A stretch of DNA of 64,000 bases, from the NCBI RefSeq assembly GCF_005116645.1, contig NZ_SWCM01000019.1, positions 1 to 64,000 of the forward strand. The letters are read 5' to 3'. The position numbers and the translations under genes are program-made. This stretch comes from Desulfopila sp. IMCC35006. GTDB taxonomy: Bacteria; Desulfobacterota; Desulfobulbia; Desulfobulbales; Desulfocapsaceae. Shown one piece after another: positions 18,145-27,530 of this stretch. Numbering within the stretch: position 1 is the stretch's first letter; every line of letters begins with the position of its first letter. The notes under the pieces are model-generated. The model was given only the letters and a program-made list of their open reading frames with translations. It made no database searches and had not been told where the DNA came from.

Positions 18145-18216
18145 AAAGCTAACATGGACTTTGCAGTTGCCTGCCGTAAGCCAGATATCCCGGTGATAAA
18201 CGTCTTGCGTGAAATC

Positions 18217-18609
18217 TTAACGTTTAGAGAACTGGAACTTGGCGCGGGCGCCTTTCTGGCCGTATTTCTTCCGCTCTTTTTCGCGCGGGTCACGGGTGAG
18301 CAGGCCGGATTGTTTCAGTTGCAGTCGTATCGCGGGATTTGATTCCAGGAGCGCTTTGGAGATGCCGTGGGACAATGCATCTACCTGGGCAGATTTTCCG
18401 CCGCCCCGGAGGGTCGCGATGACATCGAACTGCTCCATGGTTTCGGTGACTTTGAAAGGTTTGACGATTTTTTGACTTTTAAATATCTGACCAAAATAAG
18501 CATCTGCTTCAACTTCATTAACGATAACTTTTCCGGTGCCGGGAGTAAGCCATACTCTGGCTACTGCAGTCTTTCTTTTTCCTGTGGCATAAAAACGATC
18601 TTGAGCCAT
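18217..18609 (-). CDS. rpsI: 30S ribosomal protein S9
   Basis: 130 residues from the ATG at 18609, which begins the conserved MAQDRFYATGKRKTAVARVWL. GGAGA nine bases upstream supports this start over an in-frame ATG five codons earlier. The C-terminal KKYGQKGARAKFQFSKR is the universally conserved tail that reaches the P-site tRNA. It follows rplM by 17 bases, the standard rplM-rpsI operon. Confidence 0.98.
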   Translation of the reverse strand: MAQDRFYATGKRKTAVARVWLTPGTGKVIVNEVEADAYFGQIFKSQKIVKPFKVTETMEQFDVIATLRGGGKSAQVDALSHGISKALLESNPAIRLQLKQSGLLTRDPREKERKKYGQKGARAKFQFSKR

Positions 18610-18626
18610 TTTTGTATTCTCCAAGA

Positions 18627-19055
18627 TTAAATATCTAGTTCGGCAGGTTGTTGTGCTGCATGGGGATGATTTTGTCCTGCGTATACCTTCAGCTTTTTCA
18701 ATTGAGCACGACCCATCTTATTTCTCGGCAGCATACCTTTTACAGCTTTGATAAGCAGATCAGTTGGATGTTTTTCGAGCATCTCTTTGGCGGATGTCTC
18801 TTTAATTCCACCCATCCAGCCGCTATGACGATAGTATTTCTTGTCGTCGAGTTTGTTGCCGGTAAGTTGGATTTTTTCAGCATTGGTAACGACTATAAAA
18901 TCACCATTGTCAATAAATGAGGAAAAAGTCGGCTTGTGTTTACCTCGCAACCGGGTGGCTATTTCTGATGCCAGACGGCCCAGAACCTTGTTCTCTGCGT
19001 CGACAATGTACCACTTTTTGTCGATCTCGTTGACTGGGGCAAGATAGGTTTTCAT
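18627..19055 (-). CDS. rplM: 50S ribosomal protein L13
   Basis: 142 residues from the ATG at 19055 ([20 protein letters not shown]), the family's normal start. GAGGG lies just upstream; an in-frame ATG eight codons earlier has no ribosome binding site. Conserved segments include [33 protein letters not shown] and [20 protein letters not shown]. It is the first gene of the rplM-rpsI pair and lies about 75 bases downstream of tRNA-Gly on the same strand. Confidence 0.98.
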   Translation of the reverse strand: MKTYLAPVNEIDKKWYIVDAENKVLGRLASEIATRLRGKHKPTFSSFIDNGDFIVVTNAEKIQLTGNKLDDKKYYRHSGWMGGIKETSAKEMLEKHPTDLLIKAVKGMLPRNKMGRAQLKKLKVYAGQNHPHAAQQPAELDI

Positions 19056-19129
19056 TGTATCCCTCAATTGGTCGATCATTTAATAAAAAAAGGTCCGAAC
19101 AGTAGTGTCGAACCTTTTGCACATTATAA

Positions 19130-19204
<75 letters not shown>

Positions 19205-19474
19205 TCAGTAAGTTCTTACGTGTCAAAACTGCGGTGTTTATACAAGGTCTGTAACTGTGTGTCAATTAAAAAATCAATTGAGTTAAGTGTTCTATTGTAA
19301 TTATTTTCTTCATAAAAGTCACGAAAAATAGAGATGGTTTTGTCAGTATGGAGTATATATTCCTGTTAATATGAATCAATGCTCATGAATTCCTTATGCT
19401 TATCATCGCACCTCCGATATGCAGAAAACAGGTTTTTCTCGCTGGAACGCTTTATCTTAACTCAAAATGCTTAG

Positions 19475-20092
19475 ATGGATATGGTAAATATGGCTAAATC
19501 AGAAACAATGGAACGAAAGGGTTTCGTTGCCAGGAAAACTGCCGAGACTGCGATTGAGTTGCAGGTAGACCTGGATGGTTCAGGTAAGAATGATATTAAG
19601 ACCGGGGTGGCATTTTTAGACCATATGCTTACTCTCTTCAGTGTGCACGGGTTCTTTGATCTTTCAATCAAAGCAGAGGGCGACACCGAAGTCGATGATC
19701 ATCATACGGTGGAAGATATTGGTATATGTCTGGGTCAGGCAATAGCCAGGGCGCTGGCCGATAAAGGCGGAATTGCCCGCTATGGCAACTGCTATCTGCC
19801 GATGGATGAAACCCTGGTAAGGGTGGTTGTTGATATTTCCAACAGGCCGTTTCTCCATTACGATGCTGTGGTTACCGAGCAGAAACTGGGGACTTTTGAT
19901 ACAGCTCTCGCCAAAGAATTTTTTCGTGCGGTATGCCAGCATGGGGGGTTCACCCTGCATATCGATCTTTTGCATGGTGAAAACGGACATCATATTATTG
20001 AAGCTATATTCAAAGGATTTGGTCGGGCGATGCACAGTGCGACTACCAGGATCGCGGTCGAAGGTGCGCTCTCTTCCAAAGGCTGTCTCTGA
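19475..20092 (+). CDS. hisB: imidazoleglycerol-phosphate dehydratase
   Basis: About 205 residues, the size of the stand-alone bacterial dehydratase and not the E. coli phosphatase fusion. Metal-binding His motifs are clear: GVAFLDHMLTLFSVHG, VDDHHTVEDIGICLG and LHGENGHHIIEAIFKGFGRA. It carries out the sixth step of histidine synthesis. In-frame ATGs at 19475, 19481, 19490 and 19508 make the exact start uncertain and none has a strong ribosome binding site; 19490 would match the shortest homologues best. No other his gene is in the window. Confidence 0.96.
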   Translation: MDMVNMAKSETMERKGFVARKTAETAIELQVDLDGSGKNDIKTGVAFLDHMLTLFSVHGFFDLSIKAEGDTEVDDHHTVEDIGICLGQAIARALADKGGIARYGNCYLPMDETLVRVVVDISNRPFLHYDAVVTEQKLGTFDTALAKEFFRAVCQHGGFTLHIDLLHGENGHHIIEAIFKGFGRAMHSATTRIAVEGALSSKGCL

Positions 20093-20177
20093 TGACTTCA
20101 GGCTGCGATCTTGAGTTGCAGACTGTATTTACTGCAGTGGATATTGAACCCGATATATTTAACTTTCAGGTGTTTTC

Positions 20178-20816
20178 GTGGCAAAATTAATAAAATCGTT
20201 TCTTGGTTATTGTTGTGCTGTCGTCCTGCTTGCAGCATGTTCGTCCCACTCAGGAAAAGACGACGGCCTTGAGGCTCAGGCACCCTTTGTACCGCTTTCC
20301 TGCATCGCAGTCCTGCCAGCCAGTACTTCTGCCGATGTGGATGAAACGATCAGTTATGAGAAAGCCCAGACCCTTGAGCAGGGGGCGGCCTATGCCACCG
20401 AGGTAATGCAGCGCGTGTTGCAGGGGAAGGCAAAGGTGCGTTTTGTCAGTTCGGATCAAATGATGTCGCTTGTTCCGGATATTTCCGGCGGCATCTCGGG
20501 CACTGTAGCCGCACTTGGTCAAAAACTCAACTGTGACGGCGTACTGCTGACCACTGTCCGCCAGTACAGGCAACGCCAGGGGACCGACTATTCTGTTGAT
20601 GCGCCGGCCGCGGTGGATTTCTCTATGGTATTGCGACATTCTACCGACGGTAATATCGTCTGGTCCGCTGACTTCAGGGAAGAACAGGAATCCGTTCTCG
20701 AAAATCTCTTCAGCTTTGGTAAAGCGAAGAGCAGGGGTTTTAAGTGGGTAACTGTCGAGTATCTCATGGAGCAGGGAATTCAAGACCGGCTGCGCAACTG
20801 CCCGTACCTGCAATAA
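20178..20816 (+). CDS. putative outer-membrane lipoprotein, function unknown
   Basis: 212 residues from a GTG start. The signal peptide ends in the lipobox LLAAC (lipidated Cys at residue 21), followed by a Ser/His/Gly/Lys linker. The mature part has alternating strands with PLSCIAVLPAS and a region around CDGVLLTTVRQYRQRQG that recalls the fold of CsgG/TolB-N-like lipoproteins (a strand, a Gly-rich turn, then an Arg-rich strand). That similarity is by eye only. It stands alone between hisB and the PP-loop gene, all on the same strand. Confidence 0.75.
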   Translation: MAKLIKSFLGYCCAVVLLAACSSHSGKDDGLEAQAPFVPLSCIAVLPASTSADVDETISYEKAQTLEQGAAYATEVMQRVLQGKAKVRFVSSDQMMSLVPDISGGISGTVAALGQKLNCDGVLLTTVRQYRQRQGTDYSVDAPAAVDFSMVLRHSTDGNIVWSADFREEQESVLENLFSFGKAKSRGFKWVTVEYLMEQGIQDRLRNCPYLQ

Positions 20817-20930
20817 AAGACCTGTTATATTCTTCAAGAGCCCGCGGCCTGATTCAATACAATGCCGCGGGTTTTGTCATTTTCGCTTCCGGTCCCGTTG
20901 GTCTGCCAGAACTCCGACTGCACATCTATT

Positions 20931-21659
20931 ATGAATAATGGTTATAGATTGCCTGCCCGGCAAAACAGAAAAATCGGCCAGGCAATGCATGATTACACGA
21001 TGTTTGCCGAAGGTGATCGGGTCCTGGTAGGGGTTTCCGGAGGCGTCGACAGTTTAACGCTTGCCTGTGTCCTTAAAATATGGCAAAAAAAGGCGCCCAT
21101 TCATTTTGATCTTACAGTGCAGTATATAGCACATGATTTCTGGAGAAAGTACGGAGGTGTCGCCGATCCAGGCGAATCTATAAGCAGGCAACTGCGGAAA
21201 GTATCTCTGGAAGTCAGCATTGCCGATGAATGGCCCATCAATGAAGCCGACAGAACCTGTTATCTCTGTTCGAGAAACAGGAGAAGCCAGCTCTTTGATA
21301 TAGCCCGTAAACAGGGATACAATAAAATTGCGCTGGGTCATCATAAAGACGATCTTATTGAAACCTTTATGCTGAATGCTATTTACAGCGGCAATATCTC
21401 GACAATGGTGCCCAGGCAAGATTTATTTGGCGGGACCCTATCTATTGTCCGACCGATGGCATATCTTGATAAAGATGAAGTAGGTGCGATCGCCGCCGGT
21501 CTGCAACTTGTCGCGGTGGACAGCCTCTGTCCGCTGGCAGCCGACACCAGGCGGGAAAAAGTGCGTTCTCTGTTGCAGACGCTTTACCAGGAAGAACCGG
21601 CGGCCAGAAATTCACTTTTCGCCGCGCTGGCAAATGTACGGAAAGATTATTTGTTATGA
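20931..21659 (+). CDS. PP-loop ATPase, TtcA-like tRNA 2-thiocytidine family
   Basis: About 242 residues. The PP-loop SGGVDS binds ATP for substrate adenylation, and CYLCSRNRRSQLF with IALGHHKDDLIETFMLNAIYSG matches the TtcA group of tRNA thiolases. Classical TtcA has SGGKDS, and the usual second CxxC motif is not evident here, so a related thiolation or amidation role is possible. The start is uncertain: the ATG at 20931 (MNNGYRLPARQ) has no clear ribosome binding site. Its stop overlaps the DUF89 start by four bases, so the two proteins are coupled and probably act together. Confidence 0.85.
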   Translation: MNNGYRLPARQNRKIGQAMHDYTMFAEGDRVLVGVSGGVDSLTLACVLKIWQKKAPIHFDLTVQYIAHDFWRKYGGVADPGESISRQLRKVSLEVSIADEWPINEADRTCYLCSRNRRSQLFDIARKQGYNKIALGHHKDDLIETFMLNAIYSGNISTMVPRQDLFGGTLSIVRPMAYLDKDEVGAIAAGLQLVAVDSLCPLAADTRREKVRSLLQTLYQEEPAARNSLFAALANVRKDYLL

Positions 21660-22582
21660 AGATTCATGGAGAATGTCTCCCCTGTTTGCTCAGACAAACT
21701 CTGCGGACGGCCCGTCTCAGTCACTGCTCACATGACCTGCAAATCCATATTCTGCAAGAGGTTTCCCTGGTGATAGCCGGAATGGACCCGATGCAGAGTC
21801 CTCCAGCCAATGCGCTCGCTGTTTATCGCAGGATCGCCGAAATCACCGGCTGTGAGGATCCGTATTACGATAAAAAAAGAGCGAGTAATCAGCAGGCTCT
21901 GCAGATTGTTCCAGGCCTGCGCCATGAGATTCAGGGTACGGAACAGGAGCTTCTGTCGGCGGTACGTTTTGCGATCGCCGGCAATATTATCGACTATGGT
22001 GCCTTCGAGACCTTTGATATTGAGGCGGCGCTGGCCCGCAGCCGCTCGGCGAACCTGGCGGTCGACCACTTTGCGGCATTTTCCGATGCTCTTGATCGAA
22101 TGACGACAGGAAGCACAATCCTCTATCTTACCGATAACTGTGGCGAGATCGTCTATGATGCGCTGCTGGTCGAATATCTGCAGCGTCGTGGTTTTGACCT
22201 GGTCATTGCGGTAAAAGAGGGCCCAATAATCAATGATGCTCTGGTTGAAGACGCCCTGGAGGCAGGGTTGGACAACTATGGCCGGATCATCACCAACGGC
22301 GGCAGATATCCCGGTACCGAGCTTGCCAGATGTTCCCCGCAGTTTCTCGAATATTTTAAGGCGGCAGACCTGGTGATAGCCAAAGGGCAGGGCAATTTTG
22401 AGAGTTTATCCGAGGTGGATCGGGACATCTTTTTTCTCCTGACCATCAAGTGCGCGGTTGCCGCGCAACACATGGCGGAACTCTCTGGTGTTGCGCCGGA
22501 AATGTTGCCGGGCAAAGGCGAGATGGCCGTCTATTATTCCGGGAAGAACGTATCTGTTCACCGGAATACCGCCAAATTATAA
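21656..22582 (+). CDS. DUF89 / ARMT1-like damage-control phosphatase
   Basis: 308 residues. The N terminus MKIHGECLPCLLRQTLRTARL is the DUF89 family signature with a CxxC pair. The metal-binding region is visible in YLTDNCGEIVYDALLVEYL and AVKEGPIINDALVEDA, and KGQGNFESL gives a third conserved block. Family members dephosphorylate unwanted sugar-phosphate or cofactor by-products; the substrate here is unknown. Translation is coupled (ATGA overlap) to the preceding PP-loop ATPase. That hints that its target is linked to that enzyme's chemistry. Confidence 0.88.
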   Translation: MKIHGECLPCLLRQTLRTARLSHCSHDLQIHILQEVSLVIAGMDPMQSPPANALAVYRRIAEITGCEDPYYDKKRASNQQALQIVPGLRHEIQGTEQELLSAVRFAIAGNIIDYGAFETFDIEAALARSRSANLAVDHFAAFSDALDRMTTGSTILYLTDNCGEIVYDALLVEYLQRRGFDLVIAVKEGPIINDALVEDALEAGLDNYGRIITNGGRYPGTELARCSPQFLEYFKAADLVIAKGQGNFESLSEVDRDIFFLLTIKCAVAAQHMAELSGVAPEMLPGKGEMAVYYSGKNVSVHRNTAKL

Positions 22583-22730
22583 ATACCCTTCGCACTGTAC
22601 GCGTTTACCAGTGCCGGAGATGTGCAGATGAGGTCTTAAGGCTGTAGGAGTGTTATCCAAAAAGGCCGAAGACACAACAGATTCGGTGCTGGTGAAAGCT
22701 TACGAAAGAACAACTGAACAGGTGGAGTGA

Positions 22731-24089
22731 ATGAAAACACGTATTAAAAATATTCTGCGGGAAAAGCCGGTGGGCCAGCCTGTCGCTCTTGCCGGGTGGG
22801 TACGGACCAGAAGAGATACTGGAAGTTTTTCGTTTATCGAGATAAATGACGGATCGTGTCTGGCCAATTTGCAGATACTTGCCGATGAAAAGCTGAGTAA
22901 TTATGCATCGGATATCAAACAGCTATCGACTGGCTCCAGTGTTATGGTCGCAGGTGTTCTGCAAAAATCGCCTGCCAAAGGGCAGGACGTCGAACTACAA
23001 GCCAGCCAGCTCACCGTGATCGGCACAGCCGACCCGGAAACCTACCCTCTCCAGAAAAAAAGGCATTCTTTTGAGTTTCTGCGTGAACTTGCTCATCTGA
23101 GACCAAGAACCAATGCCCTGGGGGCTGTCAGTCGTGTTCGTTCACGATTGTCCTATGCCGTGCATCAATTTTTTCAGGAGCGGGATTTTGTCCAGGTGCA
23201 CACCCCGATAATCACAACCAGTGACTGCGAAGGCGCCGGTGAGATGTTTATTGTCTCAACGGGACAGGAGAAGAACAAGGCGGAGCACTTCTTCGGCCGG
23301 TCAGCGGGACTTACTGTCAGCGGCCAGCTGCAGGCCGAAGTTTATGCCCTGGCCCTGGGCGATGTCTACACTTTCGGGCCTACTTTCCGGGCGGAAAATT
23401 CCAACACCTCAAGGCATCTGTCCGAGTTCTGGATGCTGGAGCCGGAAATGGCCTTTTGCGATCTCCAGGGCAATATGGCCATTGCGACCGAAATGCTCAA
23501 GTACCTGTTGAATGATGCCATGTCCAACTGCCCCGAGGACATGCAGCTGTTTGATAAATTTATCGAGAAAGGGCTGTTGGATAAACTCCGGGGTGTCGTC
23601 GAAAAGGAGTTTGCCCATATTACGTATAGCGAGGCGGTGGACAGGTTGGAGAAGGCAAAAAAAGATTTTGTCTATCCGGTGAAATGGGGGCTTGATCTGC
23701 AGTCGGAACACGAACGGTATCTGTCGGAAGAGGTCTTTCAGTGTCCACTTATCGTCACCGACTATCCGGCGTCGATCAAACCTTTTTATATGCGGGTCAA
23801 CGACGACAAGAAAACGGTGGCGGCAATGGACATTCTGGTACCGGGAATCGGCGAGATCGTTGGCGGCAGTCAGCGCGAAGAGCGCTACGATGTCCTCGAG
23901 GCCCGGATGATCGAGGCGGGCATAGAACTTGCCGACTATGCCTGGTACATGGACCTTCGCCGGTACGGCTCGGTGCCGCATTCAGGATTTGGTCTTGGCT
24001 TTGAGCGCCTGGTTCAGTTTGTCACCGGCATGGCTAATATTCGCGAGGTTATCGCTTTTCCGAGAGCACCAGGTTCTGCACCCTGTTGA
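22731..24089 (+). CDS. asnS: asparaginyl-tRNA synthetase
   Basis: 452 residues. It has an N-terminal OB-fold anticodon-binding domain ([21 protein letters not shown], residues about 17-37) and a class II catalytic core. Class II motif 2 lies in [28 protein letters not shown] and motif 3 in [27 protein letters not shown]. Asn-type rather than Asp-type is shown by the [14 protein letters not shown] block. The 148-base leader before it has no recognised riboswitch or T-box and no convincing terminator. Confidence 0.97.
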   Translation: MKTRIKNILREKPVGQPVALAGWVRTRRDTGSFSFIEINDGSCLANLQILADEKLSNYASDIKQLSTGSSVMVAGVLQKSPAKGQDVELQASQLTVIGTADPETYPLQKKRHSFEFLRELAHLRPRTNALGAVSRVRSRLSYAVHQFFQERDFVQVHTPIITTSDCEGAGEMFIVSTGQEKNKAEHFFGRSAGLTVSGQLQAEVYALALGDVYTFGPTFRAENSNTSRHLSEFWMLEPEMAFCDLQGNMAIATEMLKYLLNDAMSNCPEDMQLFDKFIEKGLLDKLRGVVEKEFAHITYSEAVDRLEKAKKDFVYPVKWGLDLQSEHERYLSEEVFQCPLIVTDYPASIKPFYMRVNDDKKTVAAMDILVPGIGEIVGGSQREERYDVLEARMIEAGIELADYAWYMDLRRYGSVPHSGFGLGFERLVQFVTGMANIREVIAFPRAPGSAPC

Positions 24090-24131
24090 TGCTTTTGGCC
24101 ATGATGGGGTTAATAATATGGAGGCAGGCGC

Positions 24132-24821
24132 TTGAGTAAGGAGCCCGGAGTACAAAGGATGTTTGATGCCATCGCCGGTCGTTATGATCTGATGAACCGG
24201 GTGATGACCATGGGGCAGGATCAGAAATGGCGGCGATTTGTCGTTAAAATGGCCGGTGATCCCGGTGCGGGATTGACTCTGGATCTGGCCACCGGAACCG
24301 GCGATATCGGCGCCTTGATGACCGAGACCTACCCTCAAGCACGGGTGGTGGGAGGGGATTTCTCCCTCAATATGCTGAAAGAAGCAAGAAAAAGGTTTGC
24401 CGGGAAACAACAGATAAGCTGGCAGGCCTGTGATGCCAATATGCTGCCCTTTGGCGATGATATCTTTCGCTCGGTGACCTTTGGGTATCTGCTCAGGAAT
24501 GTGGATGATGCACTGCGGGTATTGCGGGAAGTGCGCAGGGTGCTCAAACCCGGCGGCCGGGTCGTCTGCCTGGATACCACGCCGCCGGCGAAAAATATGC
24601 TCTCTCCTTTTGTGCGATTTTATTTGCAGCACGGGATACCAATTATGGGCAAATTTATTGCCCGTGACGAGGCTGCATATGCGTATCTTACCGGGTCAAC
24701 CATGGATTTTTACACGGCGGAACAACTCGCGCAGCTGTTCTCCGAAGCTGGCTTTGTCCAGATCGGCTATAAAAAATTTATGTGTGGAACCATTGGGGTG
24801 CACTGGGGACAAAAAATATGA
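24132..24821 (+). CDS. ubiE: demethylmenaquinone (ubiquinone/menaquinone) C-methyltransferase
   Basis: 229 residues from a TTG start at 24132, supported by GGAGG at 24120-24124, seven bases upstream. The family signature FDAIAGRYDLMNRVMTMGQDQKWRR is at the N terminus. The SAM-binding loop is LDLATGTGDIG, and FGYLLRNVDDALRVLREVRRVLKPGG is the second UbiE/MenG block. In an anaerobe of this type it most likely makes menaquinone, the presumed acceptor of the nuo-encoded complex. Its stop overlaps the acyl-CoA ligase start by four bases. Confidence 0.93.
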   Translation: MSKEPGVQRMFDAIAGRYDLMNRVMTMGQDQKWRRFVVKMAGDPGAGLTLDLATGTGDIGALMTETYPQARVVGGDFSLNMLKEARKRFAGKQQISWQACDANMLPFGDDIFRSVTFGYLLRNVDDALRVLREVRRVLKPGGRVVCLDTTPPAKNMLSPFVRFYLQHGIPIMGKFIARDEAAYAYLTGSTMDFYTAEQLAQLFSEAGFVQIGYKKFMCGTIGVHWGQKI

Positions 24822-26752
24822 TTGAAAAATCGGCTTTCAAGCCAGAGGCCCTGCCCATTTATCCTTCCCGGGATACGCTGTTCACTTTTCTGGTCAACAG
24901 TGTCCGGCAATACAGCGCAAACGATGCCTACGTCTATAATGCCGGCGACGAGGAACATCGGGTCTCGTACAGCAAGCTGTTTGAAGACGTCCTCCTTCTT
25001 GCCAAGGCCTTTCGACGTCGAGGGGTGAGCCATGGCGACAAGGTCATGGTTCTGTCGGACAATCGGTATGCCTGGATAGTGACGGATCTGGCGCTGATGT
25101 CTTTTGGCGGAGTGAATGTTCCCAGGGGCTCTGACACCCCGTCGCAGGAGCTTCAATTCATTGTTGAACATTCGGATAGTTGTTATCTCGTGGTCGAAAA
25201 CGATAAGCTTCTCGAGCGTCACGCTGATTTTATAAAAAATTGCCGACAGTTACGTTCAATTTTCGTTATGGCCGGACCGGCTACGCATGTCCTGTTCAGC
25301 AATGTTTTCTCCTATAACGACCTGCTCAGCGATCGGCACTACACACAAAAAGATATCGACCAATTTCTCGCCGTGGGCGAGAAAATTATCCCCCAGGATC
25401 TGCTGACCATCATATATACTTCGGGGACCACCGGAACACCAAAAGGGGTGATGCTCTCCCACGCCAACATCATGCACAATGTGCAGGTCGTGCCGGAGGT
25501 CATTCAGTTGAGTGAAAAGGACAATTGGCTGTCTATTTTGCCGAGCTGGCATATCTTTGAACGGACCGCGGAGTATGTTGCCCTGGCCAGGGGGACCACC
25601 CTGGTCTATTCATCGATCAAAACATTTTCACAGGATCTGGAAAAATATAAACCAACCCTGGTGGCAACTGTCCCTCGAGTCTGGGAATCCCTTTATGCAA
25701 AAGTACAGATGGCGGTAAAGAAAAAGGGAGCAATCGCCGGTCACCTTTTTCAGATGATGATCTGGGTCTCTTCTGCCTATCGGCGCAACAAGAGAAAGGC
25801 GCTTGGCAGGATGCCCGTCTTCAAATCGAGCGGGCGGATAGTCAAGTATGCAGCAAGAACCGTTGCGTCAGTGAAAATGGCGCTGCTGTTTCCTCTGTAC
25901 AAGCTGGCCAATAAAAAACTGGCCATGGTCAGACAACGTTTTGGCGGCCGCCTGCGTCTGGCCATCAGTGGCGGCGGAACGCTCGCCACGCATCTTGAGG
26001 AGTGGATCGATGCTGTGGGTATTCGTATTGTCAATGCCTACGGCATGACCGAATGTTCCCCCGCCATAGCCGGTCGTGGCGTTAGCTGCAGGACCTACGG
26101 TACCGTCGGTCCACCCGTTCCCTGGACGGAACTCCGGGTGGTTTCAGAGGAAGGGAACGTATTGCCGGCTGGTGAAGAGGGGACCATTGAGGTTCGCGGC
26201 GCCCAGGTGACCAAAGGGTACTATCATAATGAGGAAGAAAATCACAAATCGTTTACCCCGGATGGTTTTTTCAAGACCGGTGATCTCGGCAGGATGACTA
26301 TTAACGGCGAGCTCATGATAACCGGTCGGGCGAAAGAGATAATTGTCCTGTCCAGTGGCGAAAATATCGATCCGACCAAAATAGAAAATGCCCTGACCAT
26401 GTTTCCTTTCATTCAGGAAGCAATCCTCGTTGGCCACGACAAAAAAGCCCTCGGCGCTCTGCTGGTTCCCAATATTGAAGAGTTGAAGGAGTATGTGGCG
26501 CAAAAAATGAGCGGGCTCAGGCAAGAGACCGCAGAATTATTGACTGATGTAAAGGTCCTCGATCATATTCGCAATGATATCAACAGGATTCTGCGGCCCA
26601 AACAAGGATTTAAACCTTATGAAAAATTGCAGGGTATTATCTTTCTCGACAAGGAATTCAAGCTCGGGGAAGAACTCACGAATACCCTGAAAAAGAAAAG
26701 ACATGTCATTGAAAAAAAATATCATCAGATAATCAATGACTTGCTGCACTAA
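24818..26752 (+). CDS. AMP-dependent long-chain acyl-CoA synthetase (FAA1/COG1022 type)
   Basis: 644 residues. The ATP-binding motif YTSGTTGTPKGVMLSHANI is at about residues 202-220, and YGMTECSPAIA, the adenylate-site TGDLGR and GRAKEIIVLSSGENIDPTKIE complete the ANL-superfamily set. The central PSWHIFERTAEYVALARGTTLVY block places it with COG1022 long-chain fatty acid:CoA ligases rather than with acetyl-CoA synthetases. The start at 24818 overlaps the methyltransferase stop (ATGA). It activates fatty acids for membrane lipid synthesis or oxidation. Confidence 0.92.
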   Translation: MIEKSAFKPEALPIYPSRDTLFTFLVNSVRQYSANDAYVYNAGDEEHRVSYSKLFEDVLLLAKAFRRRGVSHGDKVMVLSDNRYAWIVTDLALMSFGGVNVPRGSDTPSQELQFIVEHSDSCYLVVENDKLLERHADFIKNCRQLRSIFVMAGPATHVLFSNVFSYNDLLSDRHYTQKDIDQFLAVGEKIIPQDLLTIIYTSGTTGTPKGVMLSHANIMHNVQVVPEVIQLSEKDNWLSILPSWHIFERTAEYVALARGTTLVYSSIKTFSQDLEKYKPTLVATVPRVWESLYAKVQMAVKKKGAIAGHLFQMMIWVSSAYRRNKRKALGRMPVFKSSGRIVKYAARTVASVKMALLFPLYKLANKKLAMVRQRFGGRLRLAISGGGTLATHLEEWIDAVGIRIVNAYGMTECSPAIAGRGVSCRTYGTVGPPVPWTELRVVSEEGNVLPAGEEGTIEVRGAQVTKGYYHNEEENHKSFTPDGFFKTGDLGRMTINGELMITGRAKEIIVLSSGENIDPTKIENALTMFPFIQEAILVGHDKKALGALLVPNIEELKEYVAQKMSGLRQETAELLTDVKVLDHIRNDINRILRPKQGFKPYEKLQGIIFLDKEFKLGEELTNTLKKKRHVIEKKYHQIINDLLH

Positions 26753-27311
26753 CAGCTTCATGGGATTCCCACTTTTTTCGCCATACAGCAGGGTGTGCCT
26801 GTTTGTCTGTTCTGTTTTCGTTTCATTGCCCATAGAACTATGACATTTTTGTTATTTATCGGGGGGATGCTTACAAGGTTGGCATGTAATGACATCTGCT
26901 CCATCAATGGTCAATGGAACAAAGGCAGCCTCCAGGTGAGATGTGAGAATGTTTCTTGAAACTGGTATGTAAATTGCTAATGTGGTTGAGTGACTACAGC
27001 GATTACATGTTTGCCAAGAAAAAATAGCCGCGCAGGGTTGAGAAGTGAAGTGCTGTATATTTTGAATAAATATGCCTTAATGCATTACGTTAGAGAAATT
27101 ATCACTCTGTTCAGTAATTGCCGGTTTGGTGAAAAACAAGACAACGAAGACTATTTTTAACAGTAAGAATCTGAAGAGAGCAGCAAACCTTTTACACCGC
27201 TCCAAAGGGTGCTGAGAAGCAAACCCGCAAGGGGCATGAAAAAACCGTTTATTTCCCTTTTGAGAGGGAGAAACTTAAGCAAAAAACGGCAACGAAAACA
27301 GAGAAAAACAG
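26753..27311. other. 559-base intergenic region before the transglutaminase locus
   Basis: Apart from the CxxC open stretch on the minus strand, no gene is seen. The last 130 bases (about 27185-27300) are rich in short complementary segments, for example TTTCCCT / AGGGAGAAA around 27252-27275. They could form a structured leader for the following operon. I could not match them to a known riboswitch consensus. Confidence 0.4.
26852..27076 (-). other. open stretch encoding a CxxC...CxxC peptide but without a normal start codon
   Basis: The minus strand is open for 74 codons before a TAA at 26854-26852. It reads WQTCNRCSHSTTLAIYIPVS and, 23 residues later, GADVITCQPCKHPPDK, so two CxxC pairs 37 residues apart, like a small zinc-ribbon protein. 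No ATG, GTG or TTG exists in the frame after the upstream in-frame TAA (27079-27077), and no ribosome binding site is visible. It may be the remnant of a zinc-ribbon gene, a frameshifted gene, or chance. Confidence 0.3.
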
Positions 27312-27476
27312 ATGGATATTGATACACTGATTATAATGGGCCTGCTTGCAGCCGCCCTCTGCTGGTGGTTTGCAATTCACGTTAAAGAAGAGCGAAAAGT
27401 AATTAAGCAAGGTAATAAAGACAGACAAGACGAGCTGGAACGGGCTGAACGAGTGAGACGAATAACCAACAAATAG
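27312..27476 (+). CDS. 54-residue single-pass membrane protein
   Basis: A short gene, ATG to TAG, encoding a hydrophobic segment of about 17 residues (LIIMGLLAAALCWWFAIHV) followed by a strongly charged helix (VKEERKVIKQGNKDRQDELE and ERVRRITNK). Topology is N-out with a cytoplasmic basic tail by the positive-inside rule. The ribosome binding site is weak (GAGAAAAACAG). It ends 54 bases before the first transglutaminase-like gene, so it may be the first cistron of that operon. The family is unknown. Confidence 0.5.
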   Translation: MDIDTLIIMGLLAAALCWWFAIHVKEERKVIKQGNKDRQDELERAERVRRITNK

Positions 27477-27530
27477 GTGCCTGCCAACCGTTCATGGTTT
27501 GAGGGGCAGCGTTGTCATAGGATATGGTTT

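Noticed and set aside
22583-22730. Riboswitch or T-box in the asnS leader
   Set aside because: The leader has some complementary segments, but I could not match specifier, antiterminator or any known aptamer core.
27185-27300. Known riboswitch before the transglutaminase locus
   Set aside because: Several short complementary segments are present, but none matched the c-di-GMP, fluoride, cobalamin or SAM consensus patterns I know.
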